A stretch of DNA of 64,000 nucleotides from Streptomyces fulvoviolaceus (GTDB lineage Bacteria > Actinomycetota > Actinomycetes > Streptomycetales > Streptomycetaceae). The position numbers and the translations under genes are program-made. This document shows, one piece after another, positions 34,597 through 44,183 of this stretch. Each line of letters starts with the position of its first letter. Position 1 is the first letter of the stretch. The stretch is from positions 1 to 64,000 of the forward strand of contig NZ_JOEY01000064.1 in the NCBI RefSeq assembly GCF_000718165.1. Reading direction: 5' to 3'. The notes beneath the pieces are model-generated. The model saw only the letters and a list, made by a program, of their open reading frames with translations, made no database searches and was not told the DNA's origin.

Positions 34597-37093
34597 CCGA
34601 AGCGTCCTTGCGGATCACGGTCAGCGGCAGCAGCTTGTGGTCCCGGGTCGCGCGGACCTTCCGCAGGACCGCGCTGGCCTCCTCGATCTCCTCGCGCTCG
34701 TCCGTGGGGAGCTTGCTGAGCCGGTCGCGCATGGTGTCGGCGACGGTCGTGAAGGCGGTGATCTGGTCGGTGAGGTTGCGGACGACGAAGTCGTCGGCGT
34801 CCATGGCCTTGGCGGTCTCGCGGTCGGCCCGCAGGTCGTTGACGTGCTCCTCGATCGCGGGCAGGTAGGACGGGTCGGGGCGATAGAAGCCGCAGCCGGC
34901 GCACTGGAAGCGGATCGCGCAGGCTTTGCCGCCGGCTTTGACGTTGCTGGGCTCGCGGCAGTTGCCGAACGGGACGGCGACCGATTGCGCTTCGTAGTCG
35001 GTGGTGCTGGTGAACGGTGCCGGCCGTCCGGAACGGTCGATGGTGTGCTGCCGCATGGTCGTGATCGCTTCTCGTTTCCGCTTCAGGGACACCTGGTAGT
35101 ACGACATCGTGGTGACGATCGACCGGTGGTCCATGAGTTCTTTGAGCACGTCAACGGGGACGCCGGCGTCGGCGTGACGCTGGGCATAGGCATGCCGGAA
35201 GGCGTAGGGGAAGATCAGTGTGCGGTCGAACGGGAGCCTGTTGCCCTGGTCGTCCAGTTCGTCGCTCAGCAGCACCGGGATGGCCGCGACCCAGTCCCGC
35301 ATCGCGCTGGCCAGGCTGGACCCCATGTGCGCGATCCCGCTGCGGTCGGTGATCGACGGGAACAGGTACTTCCGGCTGCGGGAGGGAACCTCCAGCTCGC
35401 GTCGACGGGTCTGCCAGGTCCTGATCACCGCGGCGGTCTCGCGGGTGATCGGCAGCTTGCGTCCGTAGCGGCGCTTCTTGACGTTGTCCCAGATGAGGGT
35501 GTCTTCGCCCCCGCGGGTCTCCAAGCACTTCAGCCGCAGGCTGGCGATCTCGACGGGACGGCGGCCGGTATCACGCAGGACCAGGTAGGCCGTCTGCATC
35601 ATCAGCTCGACGTCGGCCGGCTCCATCTCGCCGTAGGGGAAGCCAGCTCCCATCAGGGCAAGGTGGGCATCGAGCTGGGCGATGACGGGCTCAGGGACGG
35701 CCCGGCCGGCAGCATCCTCGCTCGTCTCCTCGGGCGGCAGGACCAGAGTCTTGTCCCGGTCGAAGCTGCCGGGCATGCCGGTCAGCATGTCCGTCTTGCG
35801 GCCGAAGTCGACGATCTCCATGAAGCTGCCGAACGACTGCTGGCGATGGCTCCGGCTGGCGAGTTCGTCATCGGTGGTGCGGCGGATGCGGCTCATCGCG
35901 GTGAAGACCGCCTGCATGTCGGCGAACCGCAGTTTCGTGTAGTCCTGGCCCCCGCCGGGCCGGGCATGCAGTGCATCGGAAGCAACGACGCAAGCGGCGA
36001 ACACCCGTTTGAACTTGCCACTGTCCAAGCTGACCGTGGTGGCCCATGTCTTGATCACTTCCCGGAGCCACGGCTGACGGATGGCGGAAGCGTCGACCTC
36101 CCCCGGGCGGTTGCGGCGCCCGCCCAGCGCCGGGGACCGCAGATTCATCCAGCCCAGGTCCCAGGTGTCGGCATCGGTGGGCGTCAGGCCGCGGAACGAC
36201 AGTGAGGCCCGGCGCAGACCTCGAACGGTCTCCCGGATCAAGGCCACGAGGTTGTGGTGCTTGGCGACCCCCTCGATGAAGGACGCGACATCCACCGTCA
36301 GCAGGGTCGGGACGCCCTCCAGCCGACGAGTCAGATGGCGGGTGGCCATCGGCTCGATGATGCCGCCGCGGGCATCCCGTTGCTGGAGTGCGTAGAGAAG
36401 CTCCCAGCGGACAGGCTCCTCCAGGTCCCGCAGGGTGAACTGGTGGGTGAGCAGACGGGTGGCCGCTTGCCGGGCCCATTGCTCGGGGTCGCGGGTCGCG
36501 CCCGCTCTCTTCTCACGGTCCCACCGCTGAACGTGCGGGCCGCAGAGCCCGGCGACCACCCGCTGGTTGAAGCAGCCCCGGACGATGCAGGTCGGCCTTG
36601 CTTCCAGCGGCTCCGCAGTGGTGACAGCCAGCCATTCCTCGACGGTGGCCTCCGGATCCGGGCGCCGGCGCCAACGCGAGTAGTGGGTGCGGCAGAGCCT
36701 GGCGCTGTAGGCCGGCCGTTCGCATCTGCCGGAGGGACCCTCCAGAGCACATGGCTCGCGCTCGGCCCCCCATTTCGTGCGGATCCGTCGGGGCCGCCGG
36801 TAGGTGGCGACGAACTCTTCCCGGCTCAGCCTGCTGGCCCTGTGAGCGTCCAGGCAGTGTCGGCAGAGCAGGTTGCGGGAGGGCATCACGGTCCAGCACG
36901 AGGTAGTGGCGCACTTCGAGGCCGAGGTGCGCGGGTTGTCCACGTCGCCGTCGAAGAACCATGCCTGCTGGGACCATTCGCCCGGCCGCCAGAGAGGATC
37001 AACCTGGTCTTGCAGCCAGCTCGTCCAGGACGCCAGGTCGAGGGGAACGACGTCGGAGAGCGGCTCCGCTGTGATCGGGGCGGGACTGGTCAC
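34586..37093 (-). CDS. large tyrosine recombinase, TnpB-like
   Basis: An 835-residue site-specific recombinase. The N-terminal ~330 residues include Cys-rich segments (CRHCLDAH, CALEGPSGRCERPAYSARLCRTHY, CIVRGCFNQRVVAGLCGPH) that look like small zinc-binding modules. The catalytic domain is C-terminal: the first Arg in LVLRDTGRRPVEIASLRL, the basic box FPYAFRHAYAQRHADAG, and the nucleophile region LMDHRSIVTTMSYYQ. Another Cys cluster near residue ~750 (CAIRFQCAGCGFYRPD) follows. It overlaps TnpA by four bases, forming a TnpA-TnpB-TnpC operon as in Tn554-type elements, which insert site-specifically without a circular phage partner. Confidence 0.85.
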   Translation of the reverse strand: MTSPAPITAEPLSDVVPLDLASWTSWLQDQVDPLWRPGEWSQQAWFFDGDVDNPRTSASKCATTSCWTVMPSRNLLCRHCLDAHRASRLSREEFVATYRRPRRIRTKWGAEREPCALEGPSGRCERPAYSARLCRTHYSRWRRRPDPEATVEEWLAVTTAEPLEARPTCIVRGCFNQRVVAGLCGPHVQRWDREKRAGATRDPEQWARQAATRLLTHQFTLRDLEEPVRWELLYALQQRDARGGIIEPMATRHLTRRLEGVPTLLTVDVASFIEGVAKHHNLVALIRETVRGLRRASLSFRGLTPTDADTWDLGWMNLRSPALGGRRNRPGEVDASAIRQPWLREVIKTWATTVSLDSGKFKRVFAACVVASDALHARPGGGQDYTKLRFADMQAVFTAMSRIRRTTDDELASRSHRQQSFGSFMEIVDFGRKTDMLTGMPGSFDRDKTLVLPPEETSEDAAGRAVPEPVIAQLDAHLALMGAGFPYGEMEPADVELMMQTAYLVLRDTGRRPVEIASLRLKCLETRGGEDTLIWDNVKKRRYGRKLPITRETAAVIRTWQTRRRELEVPSRSRKYLFPSITDRSGIAHMGSSLASAMRDWVAAIPVLLSDELDDQGNRLPFDRTLIFPYAFRHAYAQRHADAGVPVDVLKELMDHRSIVTTMSYYQVSLKRKREAITTMRQHTIDRSGRPAPFTSTTDYEAQSVAVPFGNCREPSNVKAGGKACAIRFQCAGCGFYRPDPSYLPAIEEHVNDLRADRETAKAMDADDFVVRNLTDQITAFTTVADTMRDRLSKLPTDEREEIEEASAVLRKVRATRDHKLLPLTVIRKDASDAC

Positions 37094-37926
37094 GAGCGCC
37101 TCCCCGCTGCCACCAGCTCGACTGCCGCCCGCTTGTCCGCGTCACTGGCGTGCAGGTAGGGCGTCAGCGAGGACCGGGAGACGTGCCCCATCAGGTCCTG
37201 GACCACGTCCTCGTCGACGCCGGCGCGGACCCAGGCCGTGGCTGCCCCGTGTCGCAGCATGTGCGGACGTGCGGTGAGCTGGGTCTTCTTCGCCAGCCGG
37301 TCGAAGAGTTCCTTCGCCGTGCCGTAGCGCATCGGTCGCCCGAGCGGGGCGTGGAAGAGGTTCACGAAGACCATGTCGCAGCCGGCCGCCTCGGGAACCT
37401 CGTCCCTTTCGAGCTGGTAGTCCGCATAGAGCCCGGCGAGGTCCTCGGTGACCGGGATGACCCTGGCGAAGCGGGACTTGGCCAGGGCTCCGTTAGCGTT
37501 GTTCGCCCGCCGCCGGACGTGGATGTGTGGGCCTTCGACCCGGCATCCGAGCATCCGTGAGTCGCTGAGCAGGTGCATATCCTGACGGCGTAGTCCCAGG
37601 GCCTCGCTGATCCGCTCTCCCGTGCAGCCGAGCAGGGCGATCAGGAACCGGTCGCGGGCCCGCGTGGCGACCTGGAACAGCTGGTCAGCCTCCTCCGGGG
37701 GCAGATACTCCACGGCCTCTTCGGACGGCTCCGGCAGCTTGAGGATCTTCGTCCTCACGGTGCGGAACTGGCCGTCCTCGCCCGCATCCTTGCCCGGCGG
37801 AAGCCAGCTCAGGTACTTCGTTTCCGACAGCCGGCCCACAAGCTCCGCGTCCACCCACTCGTTGCGCGAGCAGAACCGCAAGAACTCGCAGACCCCGGTC
37901 ATCACCGCGTTCGCGGACTTCTCCAT
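37090..37926 (-). CDS. tyrosine recombinase, TnpA-like, N-terminally short
   Basis: A 278-residue integrase-type protein. Catalytic residues are visible: Arg in GCTGERISEALGLRR, HxxR in PHMLRHGAATAWVRAG, a later His in LMGHVSRSSLTPYLHA with the Tyr nucleophile. Family members are ~360 residues, so the first ~70-80 residues of the core-binding region are missing. The frame is open a little further upstream (PPRFRMEKS) without a start codon, suggesting the 5' end was lost. Activity is therefore doubtful, although the catalytic domain is intact. Confidence 0.8.
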   Translation of the reverse strand: MEKSANAVMTGVCEFLRFCSRNEWVDAELVGRLSETKYLSWLPPGKDAGEDGQFRTVRTKILKLPEPSEEAVEYLPPEEADQLFQVATRARDRFLIALLGCTGERISEALGLRRQDMHLLSDSRMLGCRVEGPHIHVRRRANNANGALAKSRFARVIPVTEDLAGLYADYQLERDEVPEAAGCDMVFVNLFHAPLGRPMRYGTAKELFDRLAKKTQLTARPHMLRHGAATAWVRAGVDEDVVQDLMGHVSRSSLTPYLHASDADKRAAVELVAAGRRS

Positions 37927-37993
37927 CCGGAAGCGCGGCGGGGAAGGCTTGCACTGCTCCGGGCGATCGGATATCGCCGCCTGACCAGGACCG

Positions 37994-38350
37994 TCAGGAC
38001 CTGAGCCGATTCTGCTGAGGATCGAAGCAGACCAGCCCCATTGAGTCCGCGAGGGCCGCTGCCCAGGCAGAGACCTCCTCAGCCCTGCTCCAACTCATCG
38101 GGAAGTAGACGAGCGGACCCCCGGCCCCGCCGATCAACGGTCCTGCGGCCCAGGGTGAGGCGTCCTCCAGATCTTCAGTCACGTCACCCCACCGATCCAC
38201 AAGCGCGGCGACGTAAGCCGCGATGCGCTCGGTCGGAGGATGGCCCACCTCTGTGTCCAGGTAGCGGTCGAAGAGGTCCGTGAAGGCTCGGCCAGCGGTT
38301 TTGTCGTCCGCTGGCTGCTGTCCTTCCCACACGGCCAAGTCGTAACTCAT
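37994..38350 (-). CDS. hypothetical protein, 118 aa
   Basis: A small soluble acidic protein, MSYDLAVWEGQQPADDKTAGRAF... with SPWAAGPLIGGAGGPLVYFPM and a C-terminal GLVCFDPQQNRLRS. This family is frequent in Streptomyces, often near toxin or immunity genes, but its function is not established. The ATG at 38350 fits the conserved N-terminus. It may have been cut off from its original neighbours by the transposon to its left. Confidence 0.7.
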   Translation of the reverse strand: MSYDLAVWEGQQPADDKTAGRAFTDLFDRYLDTEVGHPPTERIAAYVAALVDRWGDVTEDLEDASPWAAGPLIGGAGGPLVYFPMSWSRAEEVSAWAAALADSMGLVCFDPQQNRLRS

Positions 38351-38419
38351 GCCCGGAGGCTCTCACACCGCAGTGACAAGGCAACGCTGACGTCCGACAA
38401 GCACCAAAGGAAACGGTGT

Positions 38420-39775
38420 CTATGTGATGAGCCGGGAGCGCTGGGAGGCTTCGGCGGAGTCGGCGGCGGGCCCGTGCAGGGTGTTGCGCTGGCGCAGTTC
38501 GCCGACAGCCGCGGCGGCAAGCCAGGCGTCGGCGCGCTCGAGTTCCATGAGGTCGGTGGCGGTCAGGTCAGCGGGCGTGCCGGGGGTGTTCTGGGCGTGC
38601 GGCCGGTAGACGGTGTTATTGCACTTGAAGCCCAGCGTGTTCAGCAGCGGCGGCAGCATCTGCCGGTAGTACGAGCTGTACGACGAGCGCAGCGTGGTGC
38701 GGACCTTGGCCTTGAACGCCTTCTCGTTCGCCTTCGCCTCCGCGACCAGGTCGCGCAACGTCTTCTCCCCGACCACCGGGTACAGCACCGCGCGTACGGT
38801 CCCCTCCGGCCGACCCACCGCCGCATCTGCCAGGCGGAAGAGGATACCCTCCTTGCCCCTCACCTTCTTCAGCTCCGCCGTCAGCTGCCGTTCCACCCGC
38901 CGTTCGGCACGGGCGTTGATCTTGTGGACCAGGGCGACGAGCAGTTCCACCAGGGCGTCGGTGATCTCCGCCTTGCGGGACGCGCACAGCGCGGCCAGCA
39001 GGGTCCGTACGTCCTCGCCCGCGTCCCGCAAGTCCGAGGGGTACATCTTGATCGCCCGCGCCCGCCACGCGGCCACCAGTTTCTCCGAGCAGTCCGCGAA
39101 CAGTCCCTCCGGCAATCCAAGTTGCCCTACGGCGGTCAGCTTGGTGATCTCCGTCAGCAGCGAGTCCAGCCCCACCGCGCCCGGGTCCCGCTTCAGCGAG
39201 GCCAGCAGCGCGGTGCCGTCCTCATTGCCCTCCGCCACCAAGTCCAGCAGGCGCCGGGCGCACACGTCGCCCAGGCGCGCGACGGTCTGCGCGCAGAAGA
39301 CTCGCTCCGCCCGCGCCCGCGCGGCGGACACTATCCGCTCGATACGGCCCGGGGGCTCGATGCGGTCGCTGCGGCACTGCGCGAGCAGGGCCTCACGCAA
39401 CCGGTCCTCCAGCAGCTCCACCGGGCAGACCTCATCGGCGAGCCAGCCGGTCAGCCGCTCCTCGTCGGCGCGCGCCGACGGACGGAACCCGAGGGCCTCC
39501 CGGATCTGCGTACGGTGGCCCTTCGCCGAGCGGGACGACAGGTCGTACTTCGCCAAGTCCTCCGCCGGCACCTTGACCACGTCGGCCAGGTAGTCGACAG
39601 CGGCCTGCGGGACCTCTTCCAGGATCTGGGGGAACCGGCCCTCCAGCTCGAAGGACTTCAGCATCAGCACGAACCCGAGCCGCGTCGGGCCGGACTTGTT
39701 CGCGACCAGGTCCCAGTCACTGCCCACCGGCGTCCAACACGCCACCATGTCCTCGGGCGACCACTCCCTGCGCAT
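38420..39775 (-). pseudogene. Tn3-family transposase, C-terminally truncated
   Basis: The N-terminal ~400 residues of a Tn3-type transposase (normally ~1,000 residues) are present: the DUF4158 region MRREWSPEDMVACWTPVGSDWDLVANKSG, then the helical region to KVRTTLRSSYSSYYRQMLPPLLNTLGFKCNNTVYRP. After NNTVYRP (near 38620) the sequence departs from the family and ends in ~60 unrelated residues. The catalytic DDE domain is therefore absent. Third positions remain GC-rich, so the loss looks recent. Confidence 0.85.
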
Positions 39776-40100
39776 GAACGGCCCCGCCCCTCCGTCGACT
39801 ACTCCTTCCGCCTAACGCACAGGCCGGGCACGAAGCAACGGGGCGGGAAAGAGGGCGATGGTCACTTTGCACCGTGGGTCAGAGATAGGAGACCGGGGCC
39901 GTGAAGGGCCTGCCGATTCAGCGGCAACGGACCCACCGCACTTTCATGCCTGCCTGCCGAAGGCGCCGTGGGTTCTCAGTGAAAGCACCTCAGTCACGCT
40001 GAACTCACGGCCGACGTGTTGGTAAGGATCATGTCACCAGCCGCAAAGTAGTCCGGAGACCGGAAAGCCGTCAGCGCTGAGGCGTATGGGCGTCGTCGAG
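39776..40100. other. 325-bp non-coding gap
   Basis: No gene seen. It probably contains the former outer end of the Tn3-type transposon upstream of the transposase start, but I could not identify a 38-bp inverted repeat because the partner end is missing. Confidence 0.4.
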
Positions 40101-40949
40101 TTACTCGCGGACCTGAGCCTTCACTGTGGGATGCGCGTCACCGCTGTCCGCGTCTAGGCCTGCGAGCAGGCGCAGCCCGTCCTCGGCGGGGCTGCCGGGG
40201 GCCGCGGACAGCACCAGCAGCTCCATGCCCGATTCATCCGGTAGTGCGAAGTTCTCCTGGTGCAGTTCCAGCAGTCCGATCAGCGGGTGCCGGTACGCCT
40301 TGCGTCCATGTGTGCGGGCGCGCACGTCTGCGCGGGCCCAGAGGCGGCGGAAGCGCTCGCTGCCCATCGCCAGTTCGCCGATGAGCGAGGCCAGACGGGG
40401 GTCCTCGGGGTATTTGCCGGCGGCCAGGCGCAGGTGCCCGACCACGTCGAGGGTGCAGTTCTCCCAGTCCGCGTAGAGGCCGCGCTCGGCCTCCTCAAGG
40501 AAGATGTGCCGGGCGGTGTTCAGGCCCGGCATCGGCCTGCCGTAGAGGAGCCCGGCGAGGCGGTTCCCGGCGAGCACGTCCAGGCGGTAGTCCATGATCA
40601 GCGCGGGTGCGTCGGCGACCAGATCGAGAACGCGCAGCAGCTCCGGCCGGACCCGCCCGCCCGGCGCCTTCGCACGGCGGCGGCGCTGCCGGGCGAGCCG
40701 GTAGAGGTGCCCGCGTTCGGTCTCGTCGAGGCTGAGGACGCGGGCGAGCGCGTCGAGGACCTGCTCGGAGGGCTGGGTCGCGCGGCCCTGCTCCAGGCGT
40801 ACGTAGTAGTCGACGCTGACTCCGGACAGGTGCGCGACCTCTTCGCGGCGCAGCCCTTCGACGCGGCGGCGGCTGTCGGTGGGGATGCCGACGGCCGCCG
40901 GGTCGACCCGGGAACGCCGGGTCCGCAGGAAGCCCGCAAGATCGTCCAT
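40101..40949 (-). CDS. XRE-family regulator with MmyB-like ligand domain
   Basis: A 282-residue transcription factor. ATG 40949 (MDDLAGFLRTRRSRVDP) follows a GGGGGG site; a longer frame upstream is not needed. The HTH covers residues ~8-75 (RRVEGLRREEVAHLSGVSVDYYVRLEQGRATQPSEQVLDALARVL). The C-terminal PAS-like MmyB domain follows (ALIMDYRLDVLAGNRLAGLLYG, RHIFLEEAERGLYADWENC). It is divergent from the oxidoreductase gene at 41089, and regulators of this type usually repress such neighbours. Confidence 0.88.
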   Translation of the reverse strand: MDDLAGFLRTRRSRVDPAAVGIPTDSRRRVEGLRREEVAHLSGVSVDYYVRLEQGRATQPSEQVLDALARVLSLDETERGHLYRLARQRRRRAKAPGGRVRPELLRVLDLVADAPALIMDYRLDVLAGNRLAGLLYGRPMPGLNTARHIFLEEAERGLYADWENCTLDVVGHLRLAAGKYPEDPRLASLIGELAMGSERFRRLWARADVRARTHGRKAYRHPLIGLLELHQENFALPDESGMELLVLSAAPGSPAEDGLRLLAGLDADSGDAHPTVKAQVRE

Positions 40950-41088
40950 GCCCCCCAGTATGGCCTCGGTGGTGCCCGTGAAGGTGGTCCTGCCGGTACC
41001 AGGAAGTCCCGTCCTACGGAAGAGGAGCCCCTGAACGCCGGGCGCCGCGGCCCCCAGGATCGAAGACACCCGATCCGAAGGAGCTCCC

Positions 41089-41868
41089 ATGAAGACGCTG
41101 ATCGTCTACGCCCACCCGGAGCCGAAGTCGCTCAACAGCTCGCTGAAGGACCTCGCGGTGTCCACATTGGAGACCGCCGGGCACGAGGTACGGGTGAGCG
41201 ATCTCTACGCGATGAACTGGAAGGCGGTCGTGGACGCCGCGGACTACGGCCCCGACGCCTCAAGTCCGCTGAAGGTCGCCCTGGACTCGGGCCGGGCCTT
41301 CGACGCCGGGACACTCACCCCGGACGTCCTCGCCGAGCAGGAGAAGCTGCTGTGGGCCGACACGATCATCTTCCAGTTCCCGCTGTGGTGGTACACGATG
41401 CCCGCGATCCTCAAAGGCTGGGTGGACCGGGTGTTCACCTACCGCTTCGCGTACGGCGTCGGCGAGCACAGCGACACCAGGTACGGCGAGCGCTTCGGCG
41501 AAGGCACCCTCGCGGGCAGGAAGGCTCTGGTGTCGGTGACCGCCGGCGGCCCGGAGTCACATTACGCCGCTCGCGGGATCAACGGCCCCATCGACGATCT
41601 GCTGTTCCCGATCCACCACGGCATCCTCTACTACCCGGGCATCGAGGTGCTGCCGCCGTTCGTGCTGTACGGCACCGACCGGATGACCGGCGAGGACTAC
41701 CCGGACGTCGCCAAGGCCTGGGAGCAGCGCCTGCTCACCCTGGAGTCGACCGAGCCGATCGCCTTCCGGCGGCAGAACTTCGGCGACTACGAGATCCCCT
41801 CGCTGCACCTGAAGGAGGGACTGGAGCCCGCGGGCCGCATGGGTTTCGGGCTGCACGTGCGCGGTTGA
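41089..41868 (+). CDS. NAD(P)H oxidoreductase / quinone reductase-like flavoprotein
   Basis: A 259-residue flavodoxin-fold enzyme of the NQO/KefF family. FMN/FAD-contacting parts are KTLIVYAHPEPKSLNSSLKD at the N-terminus, FQFPLWWYTMPAILKGWVDRVFTYRFAYG, and VSVTAGGPESHY. It probably reduces quinones or related electrophiles with NAD(P)H in the cytoplasm. AAGGAG precedes ATG 41089, and the divergent XRE/MmyB gene shares the 139-bp promoter region, so induction by a reactive compound is plausible. Confidence 0.88.
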   Translation: MKTLIVYAHPEPKSLNSSLKDLAVSTLETAGHEVRVSDLYAMNWKAVVDAADYGPDASSPLKVALDSGRAFDAGTLTPDVLAEQEKLLWADTIIFQFPLWWYTMPAILKGWVDRVFTYRFAYGVGEHSDTRYGERFGEGTLAGRKALVSVTAGGPESHYAARGINGPIDDLLFPIHHGILYYPGIEVLPPFVLYGTDRMTGEDYPDVAKAWEQRLLTLESTEPIAFRRQNFGDYEIPSLHLKEGLEPAGRMGFGLHVRG

Positions 41869-42408
41869 CCGCCAGCGATGGACAGGGGGAGCTGGGGCGC
41901 CACCTCGAGGAGCAGCCCCGAGGGCGGTGGCGGTGGTGGCGGCCGACGCGGCCAGCTACCTGCTCTCGGCCCTGGGCAGCCCCGCTCCGCAGCACGAGCG
42001 GGAGTCGGCCGAGCCTCGCCTGACGGACCGCCACGACTGTCACCGCAATCGGGCTGCGCCGCCCTACCTCGGGACGGTTCACCCCCGCGCCTCCAGTTGG
42101 GAGATGAGCGCGACGGCTCCCCTCCCCGGACGCAAGCACGCTTGCCGACCGGCCCGCCGAGTGAACACAGCGTGCTGCTCATTCTCGTGAACATCGAACA
42201 GCCGCCGATCGGGGTGCCTCCGGAAGTGGTGTACATCTGCTGTCCGTTCTCGGGCTCTGGTCAACTTTCTGTGGAGGGCTCACCGACGGTGATGTCAGTG
42301 GCATGTGGTGGGATGGCCTCGCTCTATCAGCCGCCTGGTGGGAGATCGTTCCGATGAACCGCTCCGGATCTGATGGAGGCTCCGGACTGTCCCGAGTTGG
42401 GTGGAGTT
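41869..42408. other. debris including an MFS transporter fragment
   Basis: No intact gene in ~540 bp. A plus-strand stretch at 41930-41980 encodes VVAADAASYLLSALGS, which matches a conserved transmembrane stretch of MFS exporters, so a transporter gene was probably lost here. The rest shows no pattern. Confidence 0.35.
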
Positions 42409-42720
42409 ATGGCACGTCCATCCCCCTACCCTGCCGAGCTCCGTGAGCGTGCGGTGCGCATGGTCGCCGAGATTCGCCCCAACTACCCAACCGAATGGGC
42501 GGCGATGAAGGCAGTCGCCGCGAAGCTGGAGATTGGTGCGGCGGAAACGGTGCGGACCTGGGTCCGCAAGGCAGAGATCGATGCCGGCCAGCGCCCGGGC
42601 GTGACCTCCGACGAGGCTGCCGAGACCAAGCGTCTGAAGGCCGAGAACGCCGAGTTGCGGCGGGCGAACGAGATCCTCAAGGCGGCGTCGGCTTTCTTTG
42701 CGGCCGAGCTCGACCGGCCG
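42409..42720 (+). pseudogene. IS3-family OrfA, truncated
   Basis: Begins at ATG 42409 (MARPSPYPAELRERAVRMVAE), with the HTH and leucine-zipper region of IS3 OrfA (TKRLKAENAELRRANEILKAASAFFAAELDRP). After ~42720 the frame becomes unrelated and the OrfB (DDE) part is absent; a DUF4238 gene follows on the other strand. Only the left ~350 bp of the element remains. Confidence 0.85.
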
Positions 42721-42796
42721 TCGAAAGGAGCTCGGGCGAGTTGCGTATCGCCCGAGCCGAGCCGGCCGCCCTCGGGCTGTTCATGTGCGGGCGCCC

Positions 42797-43714
42797 CTAC
42801 ATCACGCCGCTGATCCCGTAGTCCTGCAGGAAGGCTGGCGCGATCATGTGCTGGATCTCGGGCCATGTGGACAGCTCATGTGCCAAACGGGGGTGGGCCG
42901 CGGCCCATCCTGGTGAGTGCGCCACGAATTCGCGGCTGTTGAATACCGTGAAGCGGTTCAGCACGGCGGTGTCCAGGCGCCGTGCCTCATCTGGGTCTCG
43001 GCAGATGAGCAGGGCCAGGCTGTCTCCGAGCGGCACCGTGATCCTCTTGCACTCGTGGAGGCCTGCCCCCACGCCGTGGTCGTACACCCCCGGGGGCAGG
43101 GACGGAGGATCGCTTCCGACATAGCCGGAGAAGCACACCACGTTGTCGCCGACGAGAAGCCCGCCTGCGCGTGGCCTGTAGCAGGACCAGTGCATGCTTG
43201 CGAGCAAGCTCACCAGGTAGTTCCACCGCTCCTTTGGACACACATCTTCGTGGCGCATGGTCCACGGGCTGATGACGTACGAATCGAGCAGTCCCAGGAG
43301 GCTGGTCTGCATCTCTTCCTGGGAGGCCTGCTGCCCTTGACTTTCAGTGTCGACCTCCCGCGCGACGACGTACATCAGAAAGCGGGAGCGCTGCCACTGC
43401 AGGGCCAGGAGCCACGCCAGCGCCTCGCATGCGTCACCGCGGAGGGCGCGTGAACGGGCTGCGTCCAGTGTCCGGATGGCCGCCATGGCGTCGCCCTCGA
43501 TCTGGGACATGGCCGCTTCCAACGTCGTATGGTCCGGTGCGCGCCCTGGCCGGTACAGCGTGTGCCCGAAGTTGCGGTGTCCGACGTTGGTCACGCTGGC
43601 CTGGTACTGCTTCTGCGCCATGACCCGGTGGACGATCAGCCGCTCGGCAGGATCGGCGAACCGTCGCAGCAGGAGCTGGGGAACGAAGTGGTGTTTCTTG
43701 GGATGGTCGGGCAC
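42797..43714 (-). CDS. DUF4238 protein
   Basis: A 305-residue soluble protein with the DUF4238 opening MPDHPKKHHFVPQLLLRRFADP and the later conserved parts FGHTLYRPG, EALAWLLALQWQRSRF and LLVGDNVVCFSGY. The family is widespread in bacteria, often near mobile elements or defence islands, and its activity is not established. The His-His-Phe-Val-Pro-Gln motif is strongly conserved, hinting at a catalytic or metal role. It lies downstream of the toxin-antitoxin genes on the same strand after a ~100-bp gap; linkage is uncertain. Confidence 0.88.
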   Translation of the reverse strand: MPDHPKKHHFVPQLLLRRFADPAERLIVHRVMAQKQYQASVTNVGHRNFGHTLYRPGRAPDHTTLEAAMSQIEGDAMAAIRTLDAARSRALRGDACEALAWLLALQWQRSRFLMYVVAREVDTESQGQQASQEEMQTSLLGLLDSYVISPWTMRHEDVCPKERWNYLVSLLASMHWSCYRPRAGGLLVGDNVVCFSGYVGSDPPSLPPGVYDHGVGAGLHECKRITVPLGDSLALLICRDPDEARRLDTAVLNRFTVFNSREFVAHSPGWAAAHPRLAHELSTWPEIQHMIAPAFLQDYGISGVM

Positions 43715-43811
43715 ATCAGCCCCAGTTCTTCAACGCCTCGGCGGCCTGGCGGACGTTGCCGCGGCCCTCGACGACCAGCGTGATCTGAGGGGATGACTAC
43801 CCGGTTCGGGA

Positions 43812-44183
43812 TCAGGGTTTCCAGGTGCGCAGGAAAGAGGCGATCCGGGTGGCGGTGCAGCGCGGGTTGTTCAGCTCGTGGGCGAGTGCGGTGAGCTGTT
43901 CGCGGGTTGGGTTGACGGGGATGTTGCTGGCCTCGAGATACATGACGGCGACCGCGCAGGCCACGGTCAGGTTGGAGCGCTCCAGCCAGCGGCAGCGGCC
44001 CAGGGTGTGTACCAGGGCGGCGGCGCGGGCGTAGGCACCGTCGTAGACGGGTGTGTCGAGGAGTTCGCCGCGGTGGCGGGCGACTGCTGCGATGGGCACG
44101 CCGTAGTCGTCGGCGGCCGGGTCGCGGTGGCCGGCCCGTTCGGCTACTTCGAGGATCCAGGATTCGTCGACGTGCAGGATCAC
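43812..44183 (-). CDS. Fic/Doc-like toxin component
   Basis: A 123-residue protein of the small Doc-type fold: MILHVDESWILEVAERAG, YGVPIAAVARHRGELLDTPVYDGAYARAAALVHTLGR. The position of the Fic catalytic motif (HPFxxGNKR) reads CRWLERSNLTVACAVAVMYLE, with no His, Gly or Lys of the canonical loop. In the usual Doc proteins that loop AMPylates or phosphorylates targets, so this version may be catalytically inactive or use altered chemistry. It overlaps the upstream RHH-type antitoxin gene by four bases. Confidence 0.75.
   Translation of the reverse strand: MILHVDESWILEVAERAGHRDPAADDYGVPIAAVARHRGELLDTPVYDGAYARAAALVHTLGRCRWLERSNLTVACAVAVMYLEASNIPVNPTREQLTALAHELNNPRCTATRIASFLRTWKP

Noticed and set aside
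34544..36205. A plus-strand open frame of more than 500 codons opposite the TnpB gene
   Set aside because: It is the antisense reflection of GC-rich codons; it has no ribosome site, repetitive Gly/Arg/Asp composition and no family signal, while the minus-strand gene has clear recombinase motifs.
38240..39904. Long plus-strand frame opposite the Tn3 transposase
   Set aside because: Same kind of antisense shadow; the minus strand carries the DUF4158/Tn3 sequence.
40260..42023. Plus-strand frame of ~590 codons spanning the XRE gene and the oxidoreductase
   Set aside because: It runs antisense to one real gene and out of frame with the other; composition is Arg/Pro/Gly-rich without motifs.
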